Shown here: positions 36,581 to 51,300 of the stretch, in pieces | How the letters are laid out: each line of letters opens with the position of its first letter | Numbering within the stretch: position 1 is the first letter of the stretch | From: Myotis daubentonii | Taxonomy: Eukaryota; Chordata; Mammalia; Chiroptera; Vespertilionidae | NCBI RefSeq assembly: GCF_963259705.1 | Contig: NC_081841.1 | Span: 117,747,033 to 117,811,032, forward strand | Length of the DNA: 64,000 nucleotides | Reading direction: 5' to 3' | The notes under the pieces: model-generated | The model's database searches: none | Told to the model about the DNA's origin: nothing | What the model saw: the letters and a program-made list of their open reading frames with translations, nothing else | Translations under genes and position numbers: made by a program

Positions 36581-39225
36581 TCCTGTTTATAGAGCTCAGA
36601 ACTTATGTATAAAGCTTTTAAATGAGGAGTGTACTGTTTATGTTTAACATTGAGACTTAATTGGCGTGGCGTTTTTTGACTGAAACAGTTTATATAGTGA
36701 ATGTGCTAGTATATACTTCTTCGGAAACTGTAAAAATGAGGTAAAACTCTTAAAATACACAATTATCTTTCAAGGAAATGATTATGAACTTTCGAATAAC
36801 TGTTGAAACACTAGTAAATAGAATCTAACTAAATTTAATGCCGAATTCAATTACGGATATTACAGGTAGAAAGCTGTGAAATGACGCTAATTCTGATAAG
36901 ATTAACAACACCTGCTTTTTTAAGTGGCGTTTTCACAAAAATGTCATTTCAAACAGGAAGAATTCCTGTCTATAGAACTCAGAACTTGTGTTTAAACCTC
37001 TTAAATGAGGAGAATACTGTTAATGTTTACAATTGAGGGGGAATTGGCGTGGCGTTTTTTGACTGAAACAGTTTATATCCTGAAGTTTCTAGTATACACT
37101 TCTAAGGAAAACGTCAAATTGTGGTAAAACTCTTAAAATACACAATTATATTCCCGGGAAATGAATATGAACGTGTAAGAAGCAGTTGAAACACAAGTAA
37201 ATAGAATCTAACTACATTTAATGCCGAGTTCAATTACCGAGATTACAGATAGAAAGCTCTGAAATGAGGCGAATTCTGATAATATTAACAACACCAGGCA
37301 TTTTATGTGGCGTTTTCACAAAAATGTCATTTCAAACAGGAAGAATTCCTGTCTATAGAACTCAGAACTTGAGTTTAAAGGTTTTAAATGAGGAGAATAC
37401 TGTTAATGTTTACAATTGAGGTTGAATTGGCCTGGCGTTTTTTGACTGAAACAGTTTATATCCTGAAGGTTCTAGTATACACTTCTAAGGAAAACGTCAA
37501 ATTGTGGTAAAACTCTTAAAATACACAATTATATTCCTGGGAAATGAATATGAACGTGTAAGAAGTATTTGAAACACAAGTAAATAAAATCTAACTACAT
37601 TTAGTGCTGAGTTCAATTACCGAGATTAGAGGTAGAAAACTCTGAAATGACGAGAATTCTGATAATATTAACAACTCCGGCTATTTTAAGTGGGGTTTTC
37701 ACAAAAATATCATTTCAAACAGGAATTTTTCCTGTTTATACAGCTCAGAAGTTGTGTATAAAGCTTTCAAATGAGGAGTGAACTGTTTATGTTTAACATT
37801 GAGACTTAATTGGCGTGGCGTTTTTTGACAGAAACAGTTTACATCCTGAAGGTTCTAGTATACACTTCTAAGAAATATGTCAAATTGTGGTAAAACTCTT
37901 AAAATACACAATTATATTCCCGGGAAATCAATATGAACATGTAAGAAGCAGTTGAAACACAAGTAAATAGAAACTAACTACATTTAATGCCGAGTTCAAT
38001 TACCGAGATTACAGGTAGAAAGCTCTGAAATGACGCGAATTCTGATAATATTAACAACACCGGGCATTTTATGTGGCGTTTTCACAAAAATGTCATTTCA
38101 AACGGGAAGAATTCCTGTTTATAGAACTCAGAACTTGTGTTTAAAGCTTTTAAATGAGGAGAATACTGTTAATGTTTACAATTGAGGGTGAATTGGCCTG
38201 GAGTTTTTTGACTGAAACAGTTTATATCCTGAAGGTTCTAGTATACACTTCTAAGGAAAACGTCAAATTGTGGTAAAACTCTTAAAATACACAATTATAT
38301 TCCCGGGAAATGAATATGAACGTGTAAGAAGCAGTTGAAACACAAGTAAATAGAATCTAACTACATTTAATGCCGAGTTCAATTACCGAGATTACAGGTA
38401 GAAAGCTCTGAAATGACGCGAATTCTGATAATATTAACAACACCGGGCATTTTATGTGGCGTTTTCACAAAAATGTCATTTCAAAAACGAAGAATTCCTG
38501 TTTATAGAACTCAGAACTTGTGTTTAAAGCTTTTAAATGAGGAGTGTACTGTTTATATTTAACATTGAGACTTAATTGGCGTGGCGTTTTTTGACTGAAA
38601 CAGTTGATATCGTGAATGTGCTAGTATATACTTCTTAGGAAACTGTAAAAATCCGGTAAAACTCTTAAAATACACAATTATCTTTCAAGGAAAATATTTT
38701 GAACTTGTGAAAAACTGTTGAAACACGGGTAAATATAAATTAACTAAATATAATGCCGAATGCATTTACCGATATTACAGGAAGAAAGCTCTGAAATGTC
38801 GCTAATTCTGATAAGATTAACAACACCTGCTTTTTTAAGTGGCGTTTGCACAAAAATGTCATTTCAAACAGGAAGAATTCCTGTTTATAGAACTCAGAAC
38901 TTGTGTTTAAAGCTTTTAAATGAGGAGAATACTGTTAATGTTTACAATTGAGGGTGAATTGTCCTGGCTTTTTTTGACTGAAACAGTTTATATCCTGAAG
39001 GTTCTAGTATACACTTCTAAAAAATATGTCAAATTGTGGTAAAACTCTTAAAATTCACAATTGAATTCCGTGGAAATGAATATGAACGTGTAAGAAGCAG
39101 TTGAAACACAAGTAAACAGAATCCAACTACATTTAGTGCTGAGTTCAATTACCGAGATTAGAGGTAGAAAGCTCTGAAATGACGAGAATTCTGATAATAT
39201 TAACAACTCCGGCTATTTTAAGTGG
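36581..39225. repeat. Satellite mosaic: block copied at +12634
   Basis: About seven monomers following 23950-26590 at about 12634 bp (33 monomers), including GAGGGGGAATTGG near 37035, TTGAGTTTAAAGG near 37370 and the CAGGAATTTTTCCTG variant at 37720. Private change: AAAAATCCGG near 38648 against AAAAATGCGG in the source. Confidence 0.8.
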
Positions 39226-41435
39226 CGTTTTCCCAAAAATGTCATTTCAAACAGCAAGGATTCCTGTTTATAGAGCTCAGAAGTTGTGTATAAAGCTTTC
39301 AAATGAGGAGTGAACTGTTTATGTTTAACATTGAGACTTAATTGTCGTGGGGTTTTTTGACTGAAACAGTTTATATCGTGAATGTGCTAGTATATACTTC
39401 TTAGGAAACTGTAAATATGCGGTAAAACTCTTAAAATATACAATTATCTTTCAAGGAAATTATTATGAACTGGTGAAAAACTGTTGAAACACGAGTAAAT
39501 AGAATCTAACTAAATTTAATGCCGAATTCAATTACCGATATTACAGGTAGAAAGCTCTGAAATGACACTAATTGTGATAAGATTAACAACACCTGCTTTT
39601 TTAAGTGGCGTTTTCACAAAAATGTCATTTCAAACAGGAAGAATTCCTGTTTATAGAACTCAGAACTTGTGTTTAAAGCTTTTAAATGAGGAGAATACTG
39701 TTAATGTTTACAATTGAGGTTGAATAGGCGTGGCGTTTTTTGACTGAAACAGTTTATATCCTGAAGGTTCTAGTATACACTTCTAAAAAATATGTCAAAT
39801 TGTGGTAAAACTCTTAAAATACACAATTATATTCCCGGGAAATGAATATGAACGTGTAAGAAGCAGTTGAAACACAAGTAAATAGAATCTAACTACATTT
39901 AGTGCCGAGTTCAATTACCGAGATTACATGTAGAAAGCTCTGAAATGAGGAGAATTCTGATAATATTAACAACTCCGGCTTATTTTAAGTGGCGTTTTCA
40001 CAAAAATATCATTTCCAACAGGAAGAATTCCTGTCTATAGAACTCAGAACTTGTGTTTACAGTTTTATGAGGAGAATACTGTTAATGTTTACAATTGAGG
40101 GTCAATTCGTGGCGTTTTTTGACTGAAACAGTTTACATCCTGAAGGTACTAGTATACACTTCTAAAAAATATGTCAAATTGTGGTAAAACTCTTAAAATA
40201 GACAATTATATTCCCGGGAAATGAATATGAACGTGTAAGAAGCAGTTGAAACACAAGTAAATAGAATCTAACTACATTTAATGCCGAGTTCAATTACCGA
40301 GATTACAGGTAGAAAGCTCTGAAATAACGCGAATTCTGATAATATTAACAACACCGGGTATTTTATGTGGCGTTTATACAAAAATGTCATTTCAAACAGG
40401 AAGAATTCCTGTTTATAGAAATCAGGACTTGTGTTTAAAGCTTTTAAATGAGGAAAATTCTGTTAATGTTTACAATTGAGGGTGAATTGGCCTGGCGTTT
40501 TTTGACTGAAACAGTTTATATCCTGAAGGTTCTAGTATACACTTCTAAGGAAAACGTCAAATTGTGGTAAAACTCTTAAAATACACAATTATATTCCCGG
40601 GAAATGAATATGAACGTGTAAGAAGCAGTTGAAACACAAGTAAATAGAATCTAACTACATTTAGTTCTGAGTTCAATTACCGAGATTAGAGGTAGAAAGC
40701 TCTGAAATGTCGAGAATTCTGATAATATTAACAACTCCGGCTATTTTAAGTGGCGTTTTCACAAAAATGTCATTTCAAACAGGAAGAATTCCTGTCTATA
40801 GAACTCAGAACTTGTGTTTACAGTTTTATGAGGAGAATACTGTTAATGTTTACAATTGAGGGTCAATTCGTGGCGTTTTTTGACTGAAACAGTTTACATC
40901 CTGAAGATACTAGTATACACTTCTAAAAAATATGTCAAATTGTGGTAAAACTCTTAAAATACACAATTATATTCCCGGGAAATGAATATGAACGTGTAAG
41001 AAGTGGTTGAAACACAAGTAAATAGAATCTAACTACATTTAATGCCGAGTTCAATTACCGAGATTACAGATAGAAAGCTCTGAAATGACGCGAATTCTGA
41101 TAATATTAACAACACCGGAAATTTTATGTGGCGTTTTCACAAAAATGTCATTTCAAAAAGGAAGAATTCCTGTTTATAGAACTCAGAACTTGTGTTTAAA
41201 GCTTTTAAATGAGGAGAATACTGTTAATGTTTACAATTGAGGGTGAATTGGCGTGGCGTTTTTGACTGAAACAGTTTATATCCTGAAGGTTCTAGTATAC
41301 ACTTCTAAGGAAAACGTCAAATTGTGGTAAAACTCTTAAAATACACAATTATATTCCCGGGAAATGAATATGAACGTGTAAGAAGCAGTTGAAACACAAG
41401 TAAATAGAATTTAACTACATTTAGTGCCGAGTTCA
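39226..41435. repeat. Satellite mosaic: first appearance of the shortened monomer subtype
   Basis: Introduces variants absent from the first 39 kb: CAGCAAGGATTCCTG with TTTTCCCAAAAATG near 39230, TTGTCGTGGGGTTTTTTGAC near 39343, and a shortened B subtype with GTTTACAGTTTTATGAGG and GGGTCAATTCGTGGCG near 40053-40110. The whole segment is repeated at 6884 bp (18 monomers) in 46110-48310. No gene is seen. Confidence 0.8.
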
Positions 41436-41929
41436 GTTACCGAGATTACATGTAGAAAGCTCTGAAATGAGGAGAATGCAGATGATTTTAACAACTCCGG
41501 CTTATTTTAAGTGGCGTTTTCACAAAAATATCATTTCAAACAGGAAGAATTCCTGTTTATAGAGCTCAGAACTTATGTATAAAGCTTTTAAATGAGGAGT
41601 GTACTGTTTATGTTTAACATTGAGACTTAATTGGCGTGGCGTTTTTGACTGAAACAGTTTATATAGTGAATGTGCTAGTATATACTTCTTCGGAAACTGT
41701 AAAAATGAGGTAAAACTCTTAAAATACACAATTATCTTTCAAGGAAATGATTATGAACTTTCGAATAACTGTTGAAACACTAGTAAATAGAATCTAACTA
41801 AATTTAATGCCGAATTCAATTACGGATATTACAGGTAGAAAGCTGTGAAATGACGCTAATTCTGATAAGATTAACAACACATGCTTTTTTAAGTGGCGTT
41901 TTCACAAAAATGTCATTTCAAACAGGAAG
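41436..41929. repeat. Satellite mosaic: start of block copied at +4969
   Basis: From about 41440 (ATGCAGATGATTTTAACAAC near 41475) the sequence follows 36470 onward at an offset of 4969 bp (13 monomers). This match continues through the next feature to about 43830. Confidence 0.78.
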
Positions 41930-43844
41930 AATTCCTGTCTATAGAACTCAGAACTTGTGTTTAAACCTCTTAAATGAGGAGAATACTGTTAATGTTTACA
42001 ATTGAGGGGGAATTGGCGTGGCGTTTTTTGACTGAAACAGTTTATATCCTGAAGTTTCTAGTATACACTTCTAAGGAAAACGTCAAATTGTGGTAAAACT
42101 CTTAAAATACACAATTATATTCCCGGGAAATGAATATGAACGTGTAAGAAGCAGTTGAAACACAAGTAAATAGAATCTAACTACATTTAATGCCGAGTTC
42201 AATTACCGAGATTACAGATAGAAAGCTCTGAAATGAGGCGAATTCTGATAATATTAACAACACCAGGCATTTTATGTGGCGTTTTCACAAAAATGTCATT
42301 TCAAACAGGAAGAATTCCTGTCTATAGAACTCAGAACTTGAGTTTAAAGGTTTTAAATGAGGAGAATACTGTTAATGTTTACAATTGAGGTTGAATTGGC
42401 CTGGCGTTTTTTGACTGAAACAGTTTATATCCTGAAGGTTCTAGTATACACTTCTAAGGAAAACGTCAAATTGTGGTAAAACTCTTAAAATACACAATTA
42501 TATTCCTGGGAAATGAATATGAACGTGTAAGAAGTATTTGAAACACAAGTAAATAAAATCTAACTACATTTAGTGCTGAGTTCAATTACCGAGATTAGAG
42601 GTAGAAAACTCTGAAATGACGAGAATTCTGATAATATTAACAACTCCGGCTATTTTAAGTGGGGTTTTCACAAAAATATCATTTCAAACAGGAATTTTTC
42701 CTGTTTATACAGCTCAGAAGTTGTGTATAAAGCTTTCAAATGAGGAGTGAACTGTTTATGTTTAACATTGAGACTTAATTGGCGTGGCGTTTTTTGACAG
42801 AAACAGTTTACATCCTGAAGGTTCTAGTATACACTTCTAAGAAATATGTCAAATTGTGGTAAAACTCTTAAAATACACAATTATATTCCCGGGAAATCAA
42901 TATGAACATGTAAGAAGCAGTTGAAACACAAGTAAATAGAAACTAACTACATTTAATGCCGAGTTCAATTACCGAGATTACAGGTAGAAAGCTCTGAAAT
43001 GACGCGAATTCTGATAATATTAACAACACCGGGCATTTTATGTGGCGTTTTCACAAAAATGTCATTTCAAACGGGAAGAATTCCTGTTTATAGAACTCAG
43101 AACTTGTGTTTAAAGCTTTTAAATGAGGAGAATACTGTTAATGTTTACAATTGAGGGTGAATTGGCCTGGAGTTTTTTGACTGAAACAGTTTATATCCTG
43201 AAGGTTCTAGTATACACTTCTAAGGAAAACGTCAAATTGTGGTAAAACTCTTAAAATACACAATTATATTCCCGGGAAATGAATATGAACGTGTAAGAAG
43301 CAGTTGAAACACAAGTAAATAGAATCTAACTACATTTAATGCCGAGTTCAATTACCGAGATTACAGGTAGAAAGCTCTGAAATGACGCGAATTCTGATAA
43401 TATTAACAACACCGGGCATTTTATGTGGCGTTTTCACAAAAATGTCATTTCAAAAACGAAGAATTCCTGTTTATAGAACTCAGAACTTGTGTTTAAAGCT
43501 TTTAAATGAGGAGTGTACTGTTTATATTTAACATTGAGACTTAATTGGCGTGGCGTTTTTTGACTGAAACAGTTGATATCGTGAATGTGCTAGTATATAC
43601 TTCTTAGGAAACTGTAAAAATCCGGTAAAACTCTTAAAATACACAATTATCTTTCAAGGAAAATATTTTGAACTTGTGAAAAACTGTTGAAACACGGGTA
43701 AATATAAATTAACTAAATATAATGCCGAATGCATTTACCGATATTACAGGAAGAAAGCTCTGAAATGTCGCTAATTCTGATAAGATTAACAACACCTGCT
43801 TTTTTAAGTGGCGTTTTCACAAAAATGTCATTTCAAACAGGAAG
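41930..43844. repeat. 5-mer tandem duplication II, copy 1 (1915 bp)
   Basis: Five monomers carrying ACCTCTTAAATGAGGAG, GAGGGGGAATTGG, TTGAGTTTAAAGG, the CAGGAATTTTTCCTG variant (42689), CATTTCAAAAACGAAG and GTTGATATCGTGAATG. It matches 36960-38870 at 4969 bp and is directly repeated after it. Confidence 0.88.
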
Positions 43845-45759
43845 AATTCCTGTCTATAGAACTCAGAACTTGTGTTTAAACCTCTTAAATGAGGAGAATA
43901 CTGTTAATGTTTACAATTGAGGGGGAATTGGCGTGGCGTTTTTTGACTGAAACAGTTTATATCCTGAAGTTTCTAGTATACACTTCTAAGGAAAACGTCA
44001 AATTGTGGTAAAACTCTTAAAATACACAATTATATTCCCGGGAAATGAATATGAACGTGTAAGAAGCAGTTGAAACACAAGTAAATAGAATCTAACTACA
44101 TTTAATGCCGAGTTCAATTACCGAGATTACAGATAGAAAGCTCTGAAATGAGGCGAATTCTGATAATATTAACAACACCAGGCATTTTATGTGGCGTTTT
44201 CACAAAAATGTCATTTCAAACAGGAAGAATTCCTGTCTATAGAACTCAGAACTTGAGTTTAAAGGTTTTAAATGAGGAGAATACTGTTAATGTTTACAAT
44301 TGAGGTTGAATTGGCCTGGCGTTTTTTGACTGAAACAGTTTATATCCTGAAGGTTCTAGTATACACTTCTAAGGAAAACGTCAAATTGTGGTAAAACTCT
44401 TAAAATACACAATTATATTCCTGGGAAATGAATATGAACGTGTAAGAAGTATTTGAAACACAAGTAAATAAAATCTAACTACATTTAGTGCTGAGTTCAA
44501 TTACCGAGATTAGAGGTAGAAAACTCTGAAATGACGAGAATTCTGATAATATTAACAACTCCGGCTATTTTAAGTGGGGTTTTCACAAAAATATCATTTC
44601 AAACAGGAATTTTTCCTGTTTATACAGCTCAGAAGTTGTGTATAAAGCTTTCAAATGAGGAGTGAACTGTTTATGTTTAACATTGAGACTTAATTGGCGT
44701 GGCGTTTTTTGACAGAAACAGTTTACATCCTGAAGGTTCTAGTATACACTTCTAAGAAATATGTCAAATTGTGGTAAAACTCTTAAAATACACAATTATA
44801 TTCCCGGGAAATCAATATGAACATGTAAGAAGCAGTTGAAACACAAGTAAATAGAAACTAACTACATTTAATGCCGAGTTCAATTACCGAGATTACAGGT
44901 AGAAAGCTCTGAAATGACGCGAATTCTGATAATATTAACAACACCGGGCATTTTATGTGGCGTTTTCACAAAAATGTCATTTCAAACGGGAAGAATTCCT
45001 GTTTATAGAACTCAGAACTTGTGTTTAAAGCTTTTAAATGAGGAGAATACTGTTAATGTTTACAATTGAGGGTGAATTGGCCTGGAGTTTTTTGACTGAA
45101 ACAGTTTATATCCTGAAGGTTCTAGTATACACTTCTAAGGAAAACGTCAAATTGTGGTAAAACTCTTAAAATACACAATTATATTCCCGGGAAATGAATA
45201 TGAACGTGTAAGAAGCAGTTGAAACACAAGTAAATAGAATCTAACTACATTTAATGCCGAGTTCAATTACCGAGATTACAGGTAGAAAGCTCTGAAATGA
45301 CGCGAATTCTGATAATATTAACAACACCGGGCATTTTATGTGGCGTTTTCACAAAAATGTCATTTCAAAAACGAAGAATTCCTGTTTATAGAACTCAGAA
45401 CTTGTGTTTAAAGCTTTTAAATGAGGAGTGTACTGTTTATATTTAACATTGAGACTTAATTGGCGTGGCGTTTTTTGACTGAAACAGTTGATATCGTGAA
45501 TGTGCTAGTATATACTTCTTAGGAAACTGTAAAAATCCGGTAAAACTCTTAAAATACACAATTATCTTTCAAGGAAAATATTTTGAACTTGTGAAAAACT
45601 GTTGAAACACGGGTAAATATAAATTAACTAAATATAATGCCGAATGCATTTACCGATATTACAGGAAGAAAGCTCTGAAATGTCGCTAATTCTGATAAGA
45701 TTAACAACACCTGCTTTTTTAAGTGGCGTTTTCACAAAAATGTCATTTCAAACAGGAAG
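43845..45759. repeat. 5-mer tandem duplication II, copy 2 (1915 bp)
   Basis: Direct repeat at 1915 bp: the hairpin variant at 42689 recurs at 44604, and the ATGCATTTACCGATATTAC marker at 43729 recurs at 45644. The joint monomer near 43830-43880 changes from the CGAATGCATTTACC type into CTGTCTATAGAACTC and ACCTCTTAAATG, a hybrid not seen in 26125, 30717 or 38760. It is the same length as duplication I but built from different monomers. Confidence 0.88.
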
Positions 45760-48310
45760 AATTCCTGTTTATAGAACTCAGAACTTGTGTTTAAAGCTTT
45801 TAAATGAGGAGAATACTGTTAATGTTTACAATTGAGGGTGAATAGGCGTGGCGTTTTTTGACTGAAACAGTTTATATCCTGAAGGTTCTAGTATACACTT
45901 CTAAAAAATATGTCAAATTGTGGTAAAACTCTTAAAATACACAATTGAATTCCCTGGAAATGAATATGAACGTGTAAGAAGCAGTTGAAACACAAGTAAA
46001 CAGAATCCAACTACATTTAGTGCTGAGTTCAATTACCGAGATTAGAGGTAGAAAGCTCTGAAATGACGAGAATTCTGATAATATTAACAACTCCGGCTAT
46101 TTTAAGTGGCGTTTTCCCAAAAATGTCATTTCAAACAGCAAGGATTCCTGTTTATAGAGCTCAGAAGTTGTGTATAAAGCTTTCAAATGAGGAGTGAACT
46201 GTTTATGTTTAACATTGAGACTTAATTGTCGTGGGGTTTTTTGACTGAAACAGTTTATATCGTGAATGTGCTAGTATATACTTCTTAGGAAACTGTAAAT
46301 ATGCGGTAAAACTCTTAAAATATACAATTATCTTTCAAGGAAATTATTATGAACTGGTGAAAAACTGTTGAAACACGAGTAAATAGAATCTAACTAAATT
46401 TAATGCCGAATTCAATTACCGATATTACAGGTAGAAAGCTCTGAAATGACACTAATTGTGATAAGATTAACAACACCTGCTTTTTTAAGTGGCGTTTTCA
46501 CAAAAATGTCATTTCAAACAGGAAGAATTCCTGTTTATAGAACTCAGAACTTGTGTTTAAAGCTTTTAAATGAGGAGAATACTGTTAATGTTTACAATTG
46601 AGGTTGAATAGGCGTGGCGTTTTTTGACTGAAACAGTTTATATCCTGAAGGTTCTAGTATACACTTCTAAAAAATATGTCAAATTGTGGTAAAACTCTTA
46701 AAATACACAATTATATTCCCGGGAAATGAATATGAACGTGTAAGAAGCAGTTGAAACACAAGTAAATAGAATCTAACTACATTTAGTGCCGAGTTCAATT
46801 ACCGAGATTACATGTAGAAAGCTCTGAAATGAGGAGAATTCTGATAATATTAACAACTCCGGCTTATTTTAAGTGGCGTTTTCACAAAAATATCATTTCC
46901 AACAGGAAGAATTCCTGTCTATAGAACTCAGAACTTGTGTTTACAGTTTTATGAGGAGAATACTGTTAATGTTTACAATTGAGGGTCAATTCGTGGCGTT
47001 TTTTGACTGAAAGAGTTTACATCCTGAAGGTACTAGTATACACTTCTAAAAAATATGTCAAATTGTGGTAAAACTCTTAAAATAGACAATTATATTCCCG
47101 GGAAATGAATATGAACGTGTAAGAAGCAGTTGAAACACAAGTAAATAGAATCTAACTACATTTAATGCCGAGTTCAATTACCGAGATTACAGGTAGAAAG
47201 CTCTGAAATAACGCGAATTCTGATAATATTAACAACACCGGGTATTTTATGTGGCGTTTATACAAAAATGTCATTTCAAACAGGAAGAATTCCTGTTTAT
47301 AGAAATCAGGACTTGTGTTTAAAGCTTTTAAATGAGGAAAATTCTGTTAATGTTTACAATTGAGGGTGAATTGGCCTGGCGTTTTTTGACTGAAACAGTT
47401 TATATCCTGAAGGTTCTAGTATACACTTCTAAGGAAAACGTCAAATTGTGGTAAAACTCTTAAAATACACAATTATATTCCCGGGAAATGAATATGAACG
47501 TGTAAGAAGCAGTTGAAACACAAGTAAATAGAATCTAACTACATTTAGTTCTGAGTTCAATTACCGAGATTAGAGGTAGAAAGCTCTGAAATGTCGAGAA
47601 TTCTGATAATATTAACAACTCCGGCTATTTTAAGTGGCGTTTTCACAAAAATGTCATTTCAAACAGGAAGAATTCCTGTCTATAGAACTCAGAACTTGTG
47701 TTTACAGTTTTATGAGGAGAATACTGTTAATGTTTACAATTGAGGGTCAATTCGTGGCGTTTTTTGACTGAAACAGTTTACATCCTGAAGATACTAGTAT
47801 ACACTTCTAAAAAATATGTCAAATTGTGGTAAAACTCTTAAAATACACAATTATAATCCCGGGAAATGAATATGAACGTGTAAGAAGTGGTTGAAACACA
47901 AGTAAATAGAATCTAACTACATTTAATGCCGAGTTCAATTACCGAGATTACAGATAGAAAGCTCTGAAATGACGCGAATTCTGATAATATTAACAACACC
48001 GGAAATTTTATGTGGCGTTTTCACAAAAATGTCATTTCAAAAAGGAAGAATTCCTGTTTATAGAACTCAGAACTTGTGTTTAAAGCTTTTAAATGAGGAG
48101 AATACTGTTAATGTTTACAATTGAGGGTGAATTGGCGTGGCGTTTTTGACTGAAACAGTTTATATCCTGAAGGTTCTAGTATACACTTCTAAGGAAAACG
48201 TCAAATTGTGGTAAAACTCTTAAAATACACAATTATATTCCCGGGAAATGAATATGAACGTGTAAGAAGCAGTTGAAACACAAGTAAATAGAATTTAACT
48301 ACATTTAGTG
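45760..48310. repeat. Satellite mosaic: block copied at +6884
   Basis: Follows 38880-41430 at 6884 bp (18 monomers; CAGCAAGGATTCC at 39252 and 46136), with small changes such as GAATAGGCGTGG near 45841 against GAATTGTCCTGG in the source, and GAAAGAGTTTAC near 47010 against GAAACAGTTTAC. Confidence 0.8.
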
Positions 48311-51300
48311 CCGAGTTCAATTACCGAGATTACAGGTAGAAAGCTATGAAATGACACGAATTGTGATAATATTAACAACACTGGGCATTTTATGTGGCGT
48401 TTTCACAAAAATGTCATTTCAAACAGCAAGGATTCCTGTTTATAGAGCTCAGAAGTTGTGTATAAAGCTTTCAAATGAGGAGTGAACTGTTTATGTTTAA
48501 CATTGAGATTTAATTGTCGTGGTGTTTTTTGACTGAAACAGTTCATATCGTGAATGTGCTAGTATATACTTCTTAGGAAAATGTAAATATGCGGTAAAAC
48601 TCTTAAAATACACAATTATCTTTCAAGGAAATGATTATGAACTTGTGAAAAACTGTTGGAACACGAGTAAATAGAATCTCACTAAATTTAATGCCCTATT
48701 CAATTACCGATATTACAGGTAGAAAGCGCTGAAATGTCGCTAATTCTGATAAGATTAACAACACCTGCTTTTTTAAGTGGCGTTTTCACAAAAATATCAT
48801 TTCCAACAGGAAGAATTCCTGTCTATAGAACTCAGAACTTGTGTTTACAGTTTTATGAGGAGAATACTGTTAATGTTTACAATTGAGGGTCAATTCGTGG
48901 CGTTTTTTGACTGAAACAATTTACATCCTGAAGGTACTAGTATACACTTCTAAAAAATATGTCAAATTGTGGTAAAACTCTTAAAATACACAATTATATT
49001 CCCGGGAAATGAATATGAACGTGTAAGAAGCAGTTGAAACACAAGTAAATAGAATCTAACTACATTTAATGCCGAGTTCAATTACCGAGATTACAGGTAG
49101 AAAGCTCTGAAATGACGCGAATTCTGATAATATTAACAACACCGGGTATTTTATGTGGCGTTTTCACAAAAATGTCATTTCAAACAGGAAGAATTCCTGT
49201 TTATAGAAATCAGGACTTGTGTTTAAAGCTTTTAAATGAGGAAAATTCTGTTAATGTTTACAATTAAGGGTGAATTGGCCTGGCGTTTTTTGACTGAAAC
49301 AGTTTATATCCTGAAGGTTCTAGTATACACTTCTAAGGAAAACGTCAAATTGTGGTAAAACTCTTAAAATACACAATTATATTCCCGGGAAATGAATATG
49401 AACGTGTAAGAAGCAGTTGAAACACAAGTAAATAGAATCTAACTACATTTAGTTCTGAGTTCAATTACCGAGATTAGAGGTAGAAAGCTCTGAAATGTCG
49501 AGAATTCTGATAATATTAACAACTCCGGCTATTTTAAGTGGCGTTTTCACAAAAATGTCATTTCAAACAGCAAGAATTCCTGTTTATAGAGCTCAGAACT
49601 TATGTATAAAGCTTTTAAATGAGGAGTGTACTGTTTATGTTTAACATTGAGACTTAATTGGCGTGGCGTTTTTTGACTGAAACATTTTGTATCGTGAATG
49701 TGCTAGTATATACTTCTTAGGAAACTGTAAATATGCGGTAAAACTCTTAAAATACACAATTATCTTTCAAGGAAATGATTATGAACTTGTGAAAAACTGT
49801 TGAAACACGAGTAAATAGAATCTAACTAAATTTAATGGCGAATTCAATTACCGATATTACAGGTAAAAAGCTCTGAAATGACTCTAATTCTGATAAGATT
49901 AACAACACCTGCTTTTTAAAGTGGCGTTTTCACAAAAATATCATTTCCAACAGGAAGAATTCCTGTCTATAGAACTCAGAACTTGTGTTTACAGTTTTAT
50001 GAGGAGAATACTGTTAATGTTTACAATTGAGGGTCAATTCGTGTCGTTTTTTGACTGAAACAGTTTACATCCTGAAGATACTAGTATACACTTCTAAAAA
50101 ATATGTCAAATTGTGGTAAAACTCTTAAAATACACAATTATATTCCCGGGAAATGAATATGAACGTGTAAGAAGCAGTTGAAACACAAGTAAATAGAATC
50201 TAACTACATTTAATGCCGAGTTCAATTACCGAGATTACAGGTAGAAATCTCTGAAATGACGCGAATTCTGATAATATTAACAACACCGGACATTTTATGT
50301 GGCGTTTTCACAAAAATGTCATTTCAAAAAGGAAGAATTCCTGTTTATAGAACTCAGAACTTGTGTTTAAAGCTTTTAAATGAGGAGAATACTGTTAATG
50401 TTTACAATTGAGGGTGAATTGGCGTGGCGTTTTTGACTGAAACAGTTTATATCCTGAAGGTTCTTGTATACACTTCTAAGGAAAACGTCAAATTGTGGTA
50501 AAACTCTTAAAATACACAATTATATTCCCGAGAAAAGAATGTGAACGTGTAAGAAGCAGTTGAAACAGAAGTAAATAGAATTTAACTACATTTAGTGCCG
50601 AGTTCAATTACCGAGATTACAGGTAGAAAGCTATGAAATGACACGAATTGTGATAATATTAACAACACTGGGCATTTTATGTGGCGTTTTCACAAAAATG
50701 TCATTTCAAACAGCAAGGATTCCTGTTTATAGAGCTCAGAAGTTGTGTATAAAGCTTTCAAATGAGGAGTGAACTGTTTATGTTTAACATTGAGATTTAA
50801 TTGTCGTGGTGTTTTTTGACTGAAATAGTTTATATCGTGAATGTGCTAGTATATACTTATTAGGAAACTGTAAATATGCGGTAAAACTCTGAAAATACAC
50901 AATTATCTTTCAAGGAAATGATTATGAACTTGTGAAAAACTGTTGGAACACGAGTAAATAGAATCTCACTAAATTTAATGCCCTATTCAATTACCGATAT
51001 TACAGGTAGAAAGCGCTGAAATGTCGCTAATTCTGATAAGATTAACAACACCTGCTTTTTTAAGTGGCGTTTTCACAAAAATGTCATTTCAAACAGGAAG
51101 AATTCCTGTTTATAGAACTCAGAACTTGTGTTTAAAGCTTTTAAATGAGGAGAATACTGTTAATGTTTACAATTGAGGGTGAATTGGCGTGGCGTTTTTT
51201 GACTGAAACAGTTTATATCCTGAAGGTTCTAGTATACACTTCTAAAAAATATGTCAAATTGTGGTAAAACTCTTAAAATACACAATTGAATTCCCTGGAA

